Below, piece by piece: positions 51,122 to 59,783 of a stretch of 64,000 bases of DNA (within the stretch, counting starts at the first letter, position 1; every line of letters starts with the position of its first letter). A program made the translations under genes and the position numbers. The stretch is from Paenibacillus_D sp047238105 (lineage in GTDB: Bacteria > Bacillota > Bacilli > Paenibacillales > Paenibacillaceae): contig NZ_JBDFMD010000001.1 in NCBI RefSeq assembly GCF_047238105.1, forward strand, positions 7,192,001-7,256,000, written 5' to 3'. The notes under the pieces were generated by a model that was not told where the DNA came from, did not search any database, and saw only the letters and a list, made by a program, of their open reading frames with translations.

Positions 51122-51877
51122 ATGACTACCCTTATTGATGTAAATGAACTGGACTTGTATTACGGGGATTTCCATGCCTTGAAAAAGGTGAAGCTGCCCA
51201 TTCGCGAGAAATCCATCACGGCGTTTATCGGCCCGTCCGGCTGCGGCAAATCGACTCTGCTTCGTACACTCAATCGCATGAATGATATGACGCCAGGCGT
51301 GCGGATCGACGGTTCTGTGCAAATCTCGGGCGTGGACATCTACAAGGGCGATGTTGATGTAGAGACGCTGCGCAAAAAAGTGGGGATGGTCTTTCAACAG
51401 CCCAATCCATTTCCTAAAAGTATCTATGATAATATCGCCTATGGCCCCAAAATCCATGGCATGCGGAAGAAAAGCGAGCTCGACGAGATCGTAGAAAAAA
51501 GCCTGCGCGGCGCCGCCCTCTGGAATGAAGTCAAAGATCACTTGAAGCGTTCCGCGTTATCGCTCTCCGGCGGCCAGCAGCAGCGTCTGTGCATCGCTCG
51601 TGCGCTTGCGGTCAATCCGGATATTCTCTTGATGGACGAAGCAACTTCGGCGCTGGATCCTGTATCAACCTTGAAGATCGAAGAGCTCGCTCAGCAGCTG
51701 AAAAAGAATTATACCATCGTAATGGTGACTCATAATATGCATCAAGCGGCACGCGTATCCAACGAAACAGCTTACTTCCTCAATGGCGAAGTTGTGGAGT
51801 ACGCAGAAACGGAGAAGCTGTTCTCCAATCCGCGGGATCAGCGCACAGAGGACTATATCTCCGGCCGGTTCGGCTAA
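51122..51877 (+). CDS. pstB: Phosphate ABC ATPase PstB
   Basis: 251 residues: Walker A GPSGCGKST, the PstB-specific LRTLNRMND, MVFQQPNPFPKSIYDN, signature LSGGQQQR, and Walker B LLMDEATSALDP. The last has Ala where DEPTSALDP is usual; the catalytic Glu is kept. It drives phosphate import through PstC/PstA. GCGGAGG precedes the start. Confidence 0.95.
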   Translation: MTTLIDVNELDLYYGDFHALKKVKLPIREKSITAFIGPSGCGKSTLLRTLNRMNDMTPGVRIDGSVQISGVDIYKGDVDVETLRKKVGMVFQQPNPFPKSIYDNIAYGPKIHGMRKKSELDEIVEKSLRGAALWNEVKDHLKRSALSLSGGQQQRLCIARALAVNPDILLMDEATSALDPVSTLKIEELAQQLKKNYTIVMVTHNMHQAARVSNETAYFLNGEVVEYAETEKLFSNPRDQRTEDYISGRFG

Positions 51878-51907
51878 TCAGTACGATCTTAGAGAGGAAG
51901 AATAAAT

Positions 51908-52567
51908 ATGACGACACGCAAAGAATTCTCCACAGCCCTGAATGAGCTGCAGGGCCGGCTAAAGGCGATGGGCGACGAAACCGAAGCCGCATTGCATAAA
52001 GCGGTCTCTGCGCTGGTACAGCAGGATCTTGATGCTGCCCGCAGGATCATCGATTTCGATGCGGAGCTGAATCGCATGGAAGACGAAATCGTCGAGTGGG
52101 GCATTCGATTAATTGCCACTCAGCAGCCGGTCGCCAAGGATTTGCGAAGGATCATTGTAGCCCTCAAAATATCAAGCGACCTGGAACGGATGGCCGATCT
52201 TGCAGTTGATATCGCCAAAGTTGTCGTCCGGATCAATAAGCAGCAGCTCATCAAACCACTGGTCGATATTCCTCGTATGGCTGAGATCACTGGCGTCATG
52301 ATCCATGAGGCCATCCAGGCATACTTGACCGAGAATATTCAACTGGCCTACAAGATGGCCCAGGATGATGATCGTGTCGATTCGCTGTACAGTCAGATAT
52401 TACAAGAGCTCTTCGCCTACATGTCGAAGCATCCCGAGGATTCGAATCAAGCCATGCTCTTGAGCTTTATTGGCCGGTATCTGGAGCGCATCGCAGATCA
52501 TGCGACGAATATCGGAGAGCAGGTCGTCTATCTGGTAGAAGGCAAGCGCCCTGATCTCAATTCCTGA
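51908..52567 (+). CDS. phoU: PhoU phosphate-signalling protein
   Basis: 219 residues, two three-helix PhoU repeats with metal-binding signatures ARRIIDFDAELNRMEDEI and RYLERIADHATNIGEQVVY. It normally restrains PstB and the PhoR kinase when phosphate is sufficient. Here no phoR is encoded beside it; instead an orphan response regulator follows 16 bases later. GAGAGGAAG is the ribosome site. Confidence 0.93.
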   Translation: MTTRKEFSTALNELQGRLKAMGDETEAALHKAVSALVQQDLDAARRIIDFDAELNRMEDEIVEWGIRLIATQQPVAKDLRRIIVALKISSDLERMADLAVDIAKVVVRINKQQLIKPLVDIPRMAEITGVMIHEAIQAYLTENIQLAYKMAQDDDRVDSLYSQILQELFAYMSKHPEDSNQAMLLSFIGRYLERIADHATNIGEQVVYLVEGKRPDLNS

Positions 52568-52583
52568 CCAAGAAGGGGATCCT

Positions 52584-53282
52584 ATGTCGTATCGGTTGCT
52601 TTTGTATGAACCAGACAAGACAGTTGCAAATTTGCTCAGCTATCGCTTCCGGCAAACCGGATACCAGATTTCAACGGTTTCAACGGAAGCGATGTTGTTC
52701 CAGATCCATCAACATCAGTCATTTGATATGATTATTCTGGATGTGCACGATAACCCGGATTTTACGCCCCTGATCCCGATGAGAAGCACGGATGCAACAA
52801 CACCGATTATTATTTTGACAGCTATGATTCGGGATCAGGATATTGCCGAAGCGTTTTACAAGGGTGCCGATGATGTCGTCCGCAAACCATTTGGTTATGG
52901 CGAGCTGCTCTCACGCATCGATGCAATCCTGCGCCGCACCCTGGCATATCAGCTTCGTCCAATGACGGTGGAGCCGGAAGAAGCGGCTTATCAGTTTAGC
53001 TTTCTAACGCTCTATCCCCAGCGGCTGGAGCTTGTCATTCATGAGAACAGTATTTCATTAAGTGCGTTGGAATGCCAGCTGTTGCTTCTTTTTTTGCAGC
53101 ATCCCGGTGTGCCCCTTACTCGCATGCAGCTGCGACAAGAACTGTTCGGTGACACGGTGGATACGGTAAAGATCGAAAGGATCATTGCTGGACTGCGCAA
53201 AAAAATAAAGCTGGCGAAACCCTTTATTCAAATCGATACCTTGCCGCGAGTCGGGTACAAACTGACTATACAAAATCTTTAA
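52584..53282 (+). CDS. Orphan PhoB/OmpR-type response regulator, atypical acidic pocket
   Basis: 232 residues. The phosphoacceptor D53 is present in MIILDVHD, with T79 and the KPF Lys, but the usual acidic pair reads E9-P10 in LLLYEPDK rather than E/D-D, which should weaken Mg2+ binding. The C-terminal winged helix is diverged (LSALECQLLLLFLQHPGVPLTRMQLRQELFG; GYKLTI). It is the sixth gene of the pst operon; no kinase is encoded. It probably works with the N54 regulator or with PhoU. Confidence 0.87.
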   Translation: MSYRLLLYEPDKTVANLLSYRFRQTGYQISTVSTEAMLFQIHQHQSFDMIILDVHDNPDFTPLIPMRSTDATTPIIILTAMIRDQDIAEAFYKGADDVVRKPFGYGELLSRIDAILRRTLAYQLRPMTVEPEEAAYQFSFLTLYPQRLELVIHENSISLSALECQLLLLFLQHPGVPLTRMQLRQELFGDTVDTVKIERIIAGLRKKIKLAKPFIQIDTLPRVGYKLTIQNL

Positions 53283-53302
53283 ATTTGATTAATATATAAT
53301 CC

Positions 53303-53330
53303 TTTACTTATATGATTATATAGGTATAAT
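53303..53330 (+). promoter_or_regulatory. Promoter of the ars operon
   Basis: TTTACT (53303-53308), 16 bp, TATAAT (53325-53330). The spacer holds GATTATATAGG (53314-53324), related to the AATTATATAA sites before the first arsR and pstS, a likely ArsR operator. An imperfect palindrome GATTAATATATAATC (53287-53301) lies just upstream. Confidence 0.65.
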
Positions 53331-53376
53331 GATACTAGGTTGAGACGGAATCCAATCGGATGGGAGGATGGAGGCC

Positions 53377-53688
53377 ATGCACACGTATGCCGCAGTAGCT
53401 GAAGAAATGAAGCTGTTATCTGACAAAACGCGATTGATGATCCTGGCTCTGCTCAAAGAAAAAGAGATGTGTGTATGTGATATTGCAGCTGCGCTGGCGT
53501 CTACACAGCCCAATATCAGTCAGCATTTGCGAAAGCTGAAGACAGGCAATCTGGTTCATGAGACGCGGCGCGGGCAGTGGATTTACTATGCCATGAACCG
53601 GGATAACAAGCCGTATATCTCCGACATTCTGAACGACGTTCCATCGATGAAGCACCTAGCTATGCAATTTAAGACAGAGAGCTGTTAG
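53377..53688 (+). CDS. arsR: ArsR-family arsenic-responsive repressor
   Basis: 103 residues from ATG 53377 (GGGAGG nine bases upstream; ATG 53368 is too close). LLKEKEMCVCDIAAAL carries the C32-V-C34-D arsenite site of helix 3; QPNISQHLRKLKTGNLV is the recognition helix. First gene of the ars operon, 16 bases before arsB. It should release its operator on As(III) binding. Confidence 0.92.
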   Translation: MHTYAAVAEEMKLLSDKTRLMILALLKEKEMCVCDIAAALASTQPNISQHLRKLKTGNLVHETRRGQWIYYAMNRDNKPYISDILNDVPSMKHLAMQFKTESC

Positions 53689-53704
53689 CCGTTAAGGAGG
53701 ACCT

Positions 53705-54997
53705 ATGTTAATCATTGCGTCGGTATTGTTTGTTGTAACGTTGATTTTTGTCATCTGGCAGCCAAAAGGGTTGAACATCGGCTGGTCAGCTGCTGGCGGG
53801 GCTGTGCTTGCGCTGCTCTTTGGTGTCGTAAGCTTCAGTGATGTCCAGGATGTGACATTGATTGTTTGGAATGCAACACTGGCCTTTGTAGCCATCATTC
53901 TGATCTCACTTATTCTCGACGAGATTGGTTTCTTTGAGTGGTCCGCTCTGCATATGGCCAGGCTGGCCCGAGGCAATGGCACGCTGATGTTTATTTATGT
54001 TATTCTGCTTGGCGCATTGGTTGCAGCATTCTTTGCCAACGACGGAGCAGCACTCATCTTGACGCCAATCGTGCTATCCATGGTAAGAGCGCTGAAGTTC
54101 GACGAACGGATGATTCTACCGTTCATTATGGCTAGCGGATTCATCGCCGACACGGCATCATTGCCGCTCATTGTCAGTAACCTGGTCAATATCGTGTCCG
54201 CCGATTACTTTGGCATTGGTTTTGTGCAATATGCGACGCGCATGTTTGTTCCGAATCTGTTCTCAATCGCGGCTAGTATTATCGTGTTATATCTTTTCTT
54301 CCGTAAAAGCATTCCGAAAAATTATGATGTCCAGCATCTGCGGGTGCCTCGGGAAGCCATCAAAGATCACCGGCTCTTCCGCTTATCCTGGATCATTCTA
54401 GCGGTATTATTGGTAGCCTATCTCGTCAGTGAATTCATTCACGTCCCCGTCTCGATCGTTGCCATGGTCGTCGCGATTCTTTTCATCGTCGCAGCCCGGG
54501 GGAGCAAGGCAGTGGCTACCACCAAGATTATCAAGGACGCCCCTTGGTCTGTCGTTGTGTTTTCTATCGGCATGTACGTTGTCGTCTACGGCTTGCGCAA
54601 TGTAGGGCTCACCGATCAGCTAGGGAGGGTCATCGAACAAGTCGCAGACCAGGGTCTGTATGTGACGACGATCGGCATGGGTTTTATTGCGGCTGTGCTC
54701 TCTTCCTTCATGAACAATATGCCTACGGTGATGATCAACGCACTGGCCATCCAAGGGACAGGCACAGAGGGCATCATCCGGGAAGCCTTGATCTATGCCA
54801 ATGTCATTGGCTCGGATCTCGGACCCAAGATCACGCCGATCGGATCTTTAGCTACCCTGTTATGGCTGCATGTGCTCTCACGCAAAGGCGTGAAAATCAC
54901 ATGGGGGTATTACTTTAGAGTCGGTGTTATCCTAACCGTACCGACCTTGTTCATTACCTTAACTGCCTTGTCGATATGGCTTTGGATCGTGGGTTAA
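53705..54997 (+). CDS. arsB: Arsenite efflux permease ArsB
   Basis: 430 residues, about 12 membrane helices of the ArsB/NhaD superfamily: FFANDGAALILTPIVLSM, FIADTASLPLIVSNLVNIVSADYF and MNNMPTVMINALAI are the conserved half-helix regions. It exports As(III)/Sb(III) using the proton-motive force; no arsA ATPase is present. GTTAAGGAGG precedes ATG 53705. Confidence 0.95.
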   Translation: MLIIASVLFVVTLIFVIWQPKGLNIGWSAAGGAVLALLFGVVSFSDVQDVTLIVWNATLAFVAIILISLILDEIGFFEWSALHMARLARGNGTLMFIYVILLGALVAAFFANDGAALILTPIVLSMVRALKFDERMILPFIMASGFIADTASLPLIVSNLVNIVSADYFGIGFVQYATRMFVPNLFSIAASIIVLYLFFRKSIPKNYDVQHLRVPREAIKDHRLFRLSWIILAVLLVAYLVSEFIHVPVSIVAMVVAILFIVAARGSKAVATTKIIKDAPWSVVVFSIGMYVVVYGLRNVGLTDQLGRVIEQVADQGLYVTTIGMGFIAAVLSSFMNNMPTVMINALAIQGTGTEGIIREALIYANVIGSDLGPKITPIGSLATLLWLHVLSRKGVKITWGYYFRVGVILTVPTLFITLTALSIWLWIVG

Positions 54998-55022
54998 ATT
55001 ATATTGAAGAGGAGATATTCAC

Positions 55023-55442
55023 ATGAATAAAAAAATCGTTTACTTCCTTTGCACCGGTAATTCGTGTCGCAGTCAGATGGCAGAAGGCTTTGGACATCAA
55101 CACCTTGGTGAAGACTACGACGTTTATAGTGCAGGGATCGAAGCCCATGGCTTAAACCCAAAAGCTGTTAAAGCAATGGCTGAGAAGGGCATTGACATCA
55201 GCAAGCAAACATCGGATATCATTGATCCGGAGATTTTGAATAAAGCCGATGTTGTCATTACGCTTTGTGGCGATGCAAACGACAAATGTCCGATGACCCC
55301 TCCGCATGTGACGCGATATCACTGGGGCTTCGACGACCCGGCAAAAGCAACCGGCACGGAAGAGGAAAAGTGGGCAGTGTTCCAGCGCGTCCGGGATCAG
55401 ATCGATGCGCGGATCCAGCGTTTCGCCGCTGAGGGAGAATAA
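55023..55442 (+). CDS. arsC: Thioredoxin-coupled arsenate reductase ArsC
   Basis: 139 residues, same length as the Bacillus enzyme. The catalytic cysteines fall at C10 (FLCTGNSCRS), C82 and C89 (LCGDANDKC), exactly the triad of thioredoxin-type ArsC, in a low-molecular-weight phosphatase fold. It reduces As(V) to As(III) for export by ArsB. GAAGAGGAG precedes ATG. Confidence 0.97.
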   Translation: MNKKIVYFLCTGNSCRSQMAEGFGHQHLGEDYDVYSAGIEAHGLNPKAVKAMAEKGIDISKQTSDIIDPEILNKADVVITLCGDANDKCPMTPPHVTRYHWGFDDPAKATGTEEEKWAVFQRVRDQIDARIQRFAAEGE

Positions 55443-55457
55443 GGAGGGAACGAGCTT

Positions 55458-55925
55458 ATGATTCAACGCATGCATGTGGCAGTAAATTGTACGAATTTGG
55501 AAAAGTCACTCACCTTTTATCGAAATTTCTTTGGCGTAGAACCTGTAAAGGTGAAAGATAACTATGCCAAGTTTGAGTTGGATGAACCGGCGTTGCATTT
55601 CTCATTGAATGTCAGACCATTCGAGAAGCATGGCGTATTAAACCACTTGGGTTTTCAAGTGAATACGACCGAAGAAGTTCTGGCGATGGGAGAACGTCTC
55701 CGGCAATCTGAACTATTGACTATTGATGAGATGAACACGACGTGCTGTTATGCTGTGCAAGACAAAGTGTGGGTCTATGATCCAGATGGAAATGCATGGG
55801 AAATCTTCTGCACTAGAGAAGATTCGGAGTTTGAGTCAGCAGGGGATCCTCGTGACCTGTCGCTTTGTTGTGCTCCCCCTGCAGCTCCTGTAGCTGTTGA
55901 ATTCACCTCATTTCAGAAGAAGTAA
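55458..55925 (+). CDS. arsI: ArsI/CadI-type VOC dioxygenase (C-As bond lyase)
   Basis: 155 residues with two VOC modules. The vicinal pair C96-C97 in NTTCCYAV matches the trivalent organoarsenical site of ArsI, with H6, H63 (LNHLGF) and E115 (WEIF) as the probable Fe(II) triad; the tail ends with SLCCAPP, another Cys pair. ArsI cleaves trivalent methyl- and aromatic arsenicals to As(III). The alternative name CadI refers to the same family. It lies between arsC and a phosphatase gene in one operon. Confidence 0.9.
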   Translation: MIQRMHVAVNCTNLEKSLTFYRNFFGVEPVKVKDNYAKFELDEPALHFSLNVRPFEKHGVLNHLGFQVNTTEEVLAMGERLRQSELLTIDEMNTTCCYAVQDKVWVYDPDGNAWEIFCTREDSEFESAGDPRDLSLCCAPPAAPVAVEFTSFQKK

Positions 55926-55937
55926 AGGAGTTTTTCG

Positions 55938-56369
55938 ATGAAGACTTATCACGCACTAATCGAGGATCGGATTTTCATGGGTGGCGCGGCCGACGTGAAA
56001 GCTATGGTTTCGGAGGAACAGGTTGAAGTTATTGTCGATCTTCGTGAAGAGGCAACCGAATGCGCCTATCCGGAAACAGATGCCGCGTGGATCAAGGTGG
56101 GGATTGGCGACAACGCGGAAACACCGCAAGAAGACTTGTTTCAAGAGGCAATTAATCAGGTAGTGACGGCTTATCGCGAAGGCAAGAAGGTCGCCTTTCA
56201 TTGTGGCGGCGGCAAGGGAAGGACTGGAGCCGTATCAATTGGTACACTCATTGCACTGGGGGCGGCCTCTTCCATTGAAGAAGCAGAACGCATGGCCAAA
56301 GAAATCCGGCCTGTCATTCAGATACGCGAACCTCAACGGGAAGCATTGAAGAAGTTATTCGAAAAATAG
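55938..56369 (+). CDS. Dual-specificity-type Cys phosphatase in ars operon
   Basis: 143 residues with the P-loop H88-C89-GGGKG-R95-TG of the CX5R phosphatases and candidate general acid D35 in VDLREEAT. ArsC uses the same chemistry, so it could act on arsenate esters, on a phospho-protein, or as an ancillary reductase; none of this is shown. It has no Cys pair for redox cycling apart from C42. Co-transcribed with arsI (12 bases apart). Confidence 0.8.
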   Translation: MKTYHALIEDRIFMGGAADVKAMVSEEQVEVIVDLREEATECAYPETDAAWIKVGIGDNAETPQEDLFQEAINQVVTAYREGKKVAFHCGGGKGRTGAVSIGTLIALGAASSIEEAERMAKEIRPVIQIREPQREALKKLFEK

Positions 56370-56454
56370 CGGGTGAGAGGGCGACTGCGTTGATTGCGCG
56401 TCCTCTTTTTAACGATTATAGAAGTTCCCGATGTATAGGGAGGAGAAAACGTGT

Positions 56455-57660
56455 ATGTCTCATGAAGACATTATCAAAACAAAGCGTTCACGGCCAAGAG
56501 ATTTACTTGAGATCCTCGCCGTATCCACTAAATTGGGTTTAACCTCATTTGGCGGTCCCGTGGCACACTTGGGTTACTTTCGCGAAGAATATGTCAAGAG
56601 AAGAAAGTGGATGGATGACGAAAGCTATGCGGATTTGGTCGCACTAGGTCAATTTCTCCCGGGCCCTGCAAGCAGTCAAGTCGGGATCGGTATTGGCGTC
56701 TTTCGCGCTGGCGTACTAGGCGGAATCGTCTCCTTTTTGGGATTCACTTTACCCTCTGTCATCGCCTTGATTCTGTTTGCGCTCATTGTGCAAGGCTTTG
56801 ATATCACCAATGCAGGTTGGATTCACGGCTTAAAGATCGTCGCTGTTGTCATTGTCGCTCATGCCATCTTAGGCATGGCGAAAACGCTGACACCCGATAC
56901 CAAGCGTAAACTCATTGCCCTGCTGGCTCTGATTGTCACCTTGCTCTGGCAAACCACCTATTCGCAGATAACGATTATTTTACTGTCCGCTTTGGTTGGG
57001 TTTCTCATTTACAGGCACCACAATGAAAGTTACCAGGAGAAGCACTCGTTTCCGATCTCACGAAGGTTTGCAGTCAGTTGTTTACTCCTCTTTTTTGGCT
57101 TGCTTATTCTTCTTCCTGTACTAAGAGAGATGACATCTCTATCCTGGGTCGCCATGTTTGATAGCTTTTACCGGTCAGGCGCTTTGGTTTTTGGAGGCGG
57201 ACATGTGGTTTTGCCGCTGCTCGAGAGAGAAGTTGTACCTAATGGCTGGGTGAGCGAGGAAGCTTTTCTTGCCGGATATGGACTAACTCAAGCTGTACCG
57301 GGCCCCTTATTTACGTTTGCGGCCTATTTGGGAGCTGTTATGAAAGGCTGGATCGGCGGCGCAGTAGCAACCATTGCTATTTTCCTGCCAGCTTTTTTGC
57401 TTATCCTTGGAACCTTGCCTTTTTGGAATAGCTTGCGCCGCAACCCCAAAGTGAGAGGGGCATTGATGGGGGTAAATGCAGCTGTGGTCGGCATTCTCAT
57501 CTCCGCATTTTATCAGCCCATTTGGACGAGTGCGATTGTAGAACCGATCGACTTTGCCTTTGCGGCAGTATTGTTCAGCATGTTGGTCTACTGGAAGCTC
57601 CCGCCGTGGCTCATTGTTGTGACCGGCGCCATTGGCGGCACGGTGATAGCTTTACTGTGA
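56455..57660 (+). CDS. chrA: Chromate efflux transporter ChrA, long form
   Basis: 401 residues from ATG 56455 (AGGAG nine bases before; ATG 56431 lies upstream of it). Two homologous halves: SFGGPVAHLGYFREEYVKRRKW with LGQFLPGPASSQ, and VFGGGHVVLPLLEREVV with GLTQAVPGPLFTFAAYLG. The two-domain CHR family exports chromate. A short T-run precedes it but no strong terminator, so it probably shares the ars transcript. Confidence 0.93.
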   Translation: MSHEDIIKTKRSRPRDLLEILAVSTKLGLTSFGGPVAHLGYFREEYVKRRKWMDDESYADLVALGQFLPGPASSQVGIGIGVFRAGVLGGIVSFLGFTLPSVIALILFALIVQGFDITNAGWIHGLKIVAVVIVAHAILGMAKTLTPDTKRKLIALLALIVTLLWQTTYSQITIILLSALVGFLIYRHHNESYQEKHSFPISRRFAVSCLLLFFGLLILLPVLREMTSLSWVAMFDSFYRSGALVFGGGHVVLPLLEREVVPNGWVSEEAFLAGYGLTQAVPGPLFTFAAYLGAVMKGWIGGAVATIAIFLPAFLLILGTLPFWNSLRRNPKVRGALMGVNAAVVGILISAFYQPIWTSAIVEPIDFAFAAVLFSMLVYWKLPPWLIVVTGAIGGTVIALL

Positions 57661-57680
57661 ACATAACATATACTTCTTTT

Positions 57681-57707
57681 ATACCCACGTTGCGACGTGG
57701 GTATTTT
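57681..57707 (+). terminator. Rho-independent terminator closing the ars/chr operon
   Basis: A ten-bp stem ATACCCACGT (57681-57690) with ACGTGGGTAT (57695-57704), TGCG loop, then TTT. Confidence 0.85.
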
Positions 57708-57754
57708 GTATTGCGAAAAGCTTCCGTTTGCCCTGTACATCTTTTACTAGGCAC

Positions 57755-57797
57755 TTTACTTTCATTCGATTTTATTACATAATAGTAACGATTACGA
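57755..57797 (+). promoter_or_regulatory. rpsN promoter with Zur-box-like site
   Basis: TTTACT (57755-57760), 17 bp, CATAAT (57778-57783). Immediately after lies TAGTAACGATTACGA (57783-57797); its complement TCGTAATCGTTACTA matches the Bacillus Zur box TCGTAAT-N-ATTACGA except at two positions. An almost identical site lies at 59791. Confidence 0.75.
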
Positions 57798-57815
57798 ATA
57801 ATGGAGGAATAAAAG

Positions 57816-58085
57816 TTGGCTAAAAAATCTAAAGTTGTGAAAGAGAAAAAAAGGCAGGAGACAGTGGCTCGTTATGCGGAACGGAGGAAGCAACTGAAGG
57901 ACGCCAAAGATTATGAAGGGCTAAGCAAGCTGCCCCGCGACGCATCACCAACAAGGCTCCACAGCCGATGCGAGGTTAGCGGGCGTCCGCACGGCTACCT
58001 GAGCAAATTCAAAGTGTCGCGTATCGTATTTCGCGAGCTGGCGTATAAGGGTCAGATCCCTGGCATCAAAAAATCCAGCTGGTAA
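57816..58085 (+). CDS. rpsN: Zinc-independent ribosomal protein S14 paralogue
   Basis: 89 residues from TTG behind GGAGG. It is the long C-minus form of S14: only one Cys (C52 in LHSRCEVSGRPHGYL) remains where the zinc form has two CxxC pairs. Such paralogues replace zinc-binding S14 under zinc starvation and free metal. The Zur-box-like promoter supports exactly that. Confidence 0.93.
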   Translation: MAKKSKVVKEKKRQETVARYAERRKQLKDAKDYEGLSKLPRDASPTRLHSRCEVSGRPHGYLSKFKVSRIVFRELAYKGQIPGIKKSSW

Positions 58086-58092
58086 TCACGTT

Positions 58093-58422
58093 ATGGATGA
58101 ATTCACAATTAGAAGACTTGAACGCATCTTGGATGGATATATCGCGTTAAAAGTGCCCGGTCCTGTCCGGAACGCCGTCAGATTGCACTATCAATGGGAT
58201 CATGAAGGACTGACACTGTTCGAGGATCGACCAGATGATGATCACCTTTGGGCCTCCGTCCCTATTGTCCGCTTCCGTTTTGTAGACGGGTTCTGGTGTG
58301 TACAGGGCAAGAATCAGGAAGGCGGCTGGCACACCGTGCCATGGATTAAACCAAACGGGGACTTCGAATGCCAGTTGGAGCAAGTTGAACTGGATCGCGA
58401 AGGCTTATTCTGGATCTCCTAG
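58093..58422 (+). CDS. DUF3024-like protein
   Basis: 109 residues, soluble; FRFVDGFWCVQGKNQEGGWHTVPW followed by QVELDREGLFWI resembles the DUF3024 pattern. It lies seven bases after rpsN with no clear ribosome site, probably coupled to it under Zur control. Role unknown. Confidence 0.68.
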   Translation: MDEFTIRRLERILDGYIALKVPGPVRNAVRLHYQWDHEGLTLFEDRPDDDHLWASVPIVRFRFVDGFWCVQGKNQEGGWHTVPWIKPNGDFECQLEQVELDREGLFWIS

Positions 58423-58442
58423 AGGGTAGGAGGGTGTGTTAT

Positions 58443-58645
58443 ATGTCGACCTATGATTGTCTGATCGTAGGCGCCGGCCCCGCCGGCATCGGGATGGGCG
58501 AGCATGCGGACATCGGCGCTTCCTTTGCGCTGTGGCCGCGTGAGATGCACATGATCACGCCATCCTTTACCAGTAACGCCTATGGCATGAGAGGACATAT
58601 CGTTCACTCCCAATCCATTGTTTCTTTCCCTCAAGGGTGTTCTAA
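58443..58645 (+). pseudogene. Truncated FAD/NAD(P)-dependent oxidoreductase gene
   Basis: The frame starts MSTYDCLIVGAGPAGIGMG, a dinucleotide-binding fold. It then jumps to DIGASFALWPREMHMITPSF, missing about 18 residues that normally lie between, and loses similarity after SNAYGM near 58590. The remaining frame runs antisense into the CobW gene. An intact homologue would be about 350 residues, so this is a wrecked gene of the zinc-response cluster. Confidence 0.78.
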
Positions 58646-58649
58646 AAGC

Positions 58650-59687
58650 CTATGTTATTGTATTGGACCAAGCCTGCTTTATCTGATTTTGATCCATGTC
58701 TATCCCAATCAGCACCAGATAGGAGGGCCCGGGCTCATCTGCAGCCTCCCAATACAACCGCTTGCCTGCGAATTGAACGACTTGATACTTAGACCGCTTG
58801 TCAGAGACCACGGCATAACCTTTGGCACGGAGCAGCTGACCCTTCCATTGATGAATGAATTGCTCGATTTGCTTAGCTGTAACCGGTTGATCCTGGGGCA
58901 GGGGAAGGGTCAAGCTTTGGACTCTGCTGAATGAAGCCGCCGGTTTGGCTTCGCTGTGCTCGTGGTGTCCATGCTTAGGTTCAGATGTCGGCGCAGTGCC
59001 TGCTTGCTTGCGCACCACCTTCATGCCTGATCCGCTTTTGGGGCGCACGAGAGAAGGATGAACCAGCGATTGCAAGTCTGCGAAGAGGGCTTCCATAGGC
59101 ATTTCGCTTTGCTTGGTAAAATAAAGGACTGCGGCATGGTTTTGTTTCTTGACCGCTTTTTCGATTTTGAGCAGCTGGGGCGAGGGGACCAGATCCGTTT
59201 TATTGATGAGGATCGTGTCAGCAACCTCCATCTGGCGACGGAGCGTATGCTTGAGTGCCAGGTCGGTATTAAAGAAACTATTGTAATCCAGCACGCCTTC
59301 GGAATCCAGCACGGTGATGATTTGTCTCAGCTCGACCCGGTTCAGCAAGAAGGGCTCCGTCAACGCATCAACCACCTCTTCCGGATTCGCCACACCGGTG
59401 AGTTCAATGAACAGGACGTCCGGTTGCTGGTCGATCAGCTTTCGCAGGGAATTTACGACCTCTGACTTTTTACTGCAGCAAATACAACCATCCAATAATT
59501 TCTCCAGCGATCGCTCTGGAATATCATTGCGGATCAAGCCGCCGTCGACATCGAACTTGCCCAGTTCATTCATGAGCACAGCCGCTTTCAGCTGGCGTTG
59601 CTCTGCCTCATGAAGCAGTCTTAAGAGCAGGGTGGTCTTTCCGCTTCCCAAAAACCCGCTAAGAATAAAAACTGGAATCCGGCTCAT
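58650..59687 (-). CDS. CobW/YciC-family GTPase, putative zinc metallochaperone
   Basis: 345 residues from ATG 59687 (AAAGGAG eight bases upstream; the frame runs 19 codons further without similarity). Walker A GFLGSGKTT (11-19), the metal motif C68-I-C70-C71 and a His-rich stretch EPKHGHHEHSE fit COG0523 group proteins such as YciC/ZigA, which deliver Zn2+ during shortage. A Zur-box-like site overlaps its promoter. Confidence 0.93.
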   Translation of the reverse strand: MSRIPVFILSGFLGSGKTTLLLRLLHEAEQRQLKAAVLMNELGKFDVDGGLIRNDIPERSLEKLLDGCICCSKKSEVVNSLRKLIDQQPDVLFIELTGVANPEEVVDALTEPFLLNRVELRQIITVLDSEGVLDYNSFFNTDLALKHTLRRQMEVADTILINKTDLVPSPQLLKIEKAVKKQNHAAVLYFTKQSEMPMEALFADLQSLVHPSLVRPKSGSGMKVVRKQAGTAPTSEPKHGHHEHSEAKPAASFSRVQSLTLPLPQDQPVTAKQIEQFIHQWKGQLLRAKGYAVVSDKRSKYQVVQFAGKRLYWEAADEPGPSYLVLIGIDMDQNQIKQAWSNTIT

Positions 59688-59783
59688 CGTTATCACTCCT
59701 TTAGCTTGGTAACCATCCCACATTGATCGAGGCAGTTTAGACAAAAAAATAAGCTTTCAACTTGTTATATGCTGCATACGTCG

